DNA of 5,714 nt from Bacteroidia bacterium (GTDB taxonomy: Bacteria; Bacteroidota; Bacteroidia; UBA8524). Both the position numbers and the translations under genes were made by a program. Positions 5,699-5,714 of this stretch are shown one piece after another. Numbering within the stretch: position 1 is the first letter of the stretch; each line of letters starts with the position of its first letter. The notes below the pieces were generated by a model. The model did not search any database. It was not told the DNA's origin and worked only from the letters and a program-made list of their open reading frames with translations. The stretch lies in the NCBI GenBank assembly GCA_023277325.1, contig JALRIQ010000205.1, forward strand, positions 1-5,714. Direction: 5' to 3'.

Positions 5699-5714
5699 AA
5701 ATAAATTACCTCTA

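Noticed and set aside
1..5714. tRNA, rRNA, insertion sequence, phage or known defence genes
   Set aside because: No tRNA-like or rRNA-like sequence, transposase or integrase motif, terminal inverted repeats or recognisable defence domain was seen on either strand.

Overview
The window looks like chromosomal DNA of a member of the Bacteroidota. Two independent stretches resemble the type A C-terminal sorting domain of the type IX secretion system (T9SS). The best promoter-like sites fit the Bacteroidota -7 consensus TAnnTTTG, no gene has a Shine-Dalgarno sequence, and MutS2 begins with the YP-x-x-x-E-x-K-x-GFD-x-IR pattern that I associate with this phylum. I cannot place it below phylum from this sequence alone.

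All supported genes lie on the minus strand, so transcription order runs from high to low coordinates. From the right edge: a 15-bp tandem repeat (5648-5698) ends just upstream of mutS2 (3263-5629), a complete MutS-family ATPase with a C-terminal Smr domain and a TTG start. A degenerate locus follows (2702-3137). It starts like a tiny lipoprotein and ends as a T9SS sorting domain broken by stop codons and a frameshift. A second, shorter array of the same 15-bp repeat family (2617-2674) lies between that relic and an intact secreted protein of unknown function with a divergent sorting domain (1508-2566). A palindrome-rich spacer (1280-1507) leads to a secreted WG-repeat protein (236-1243). The left 235 bases hold several inverted repeats and possibly the first 11 codons of another exported protein running off the edge.

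The genes do not form an obvious pathway. MutS2 is an intracellular housekeeping factor acting on branched DNA or collided ribosomes. The other loci encode, or once encoded, exported proteins. Spacers of about 125 to 265 bases and separate promoter-like sites argue for independent transcription units. I found no convincing new defence or mobile system. The points most worth checking are the decayed sorting-domain gene, the shared 15-bp repeat upstream of two genes, and a recurring CTTTG box 4 to 5 bases before the start codon of all three intact genes, which would give nearly leaderless mRNAs.
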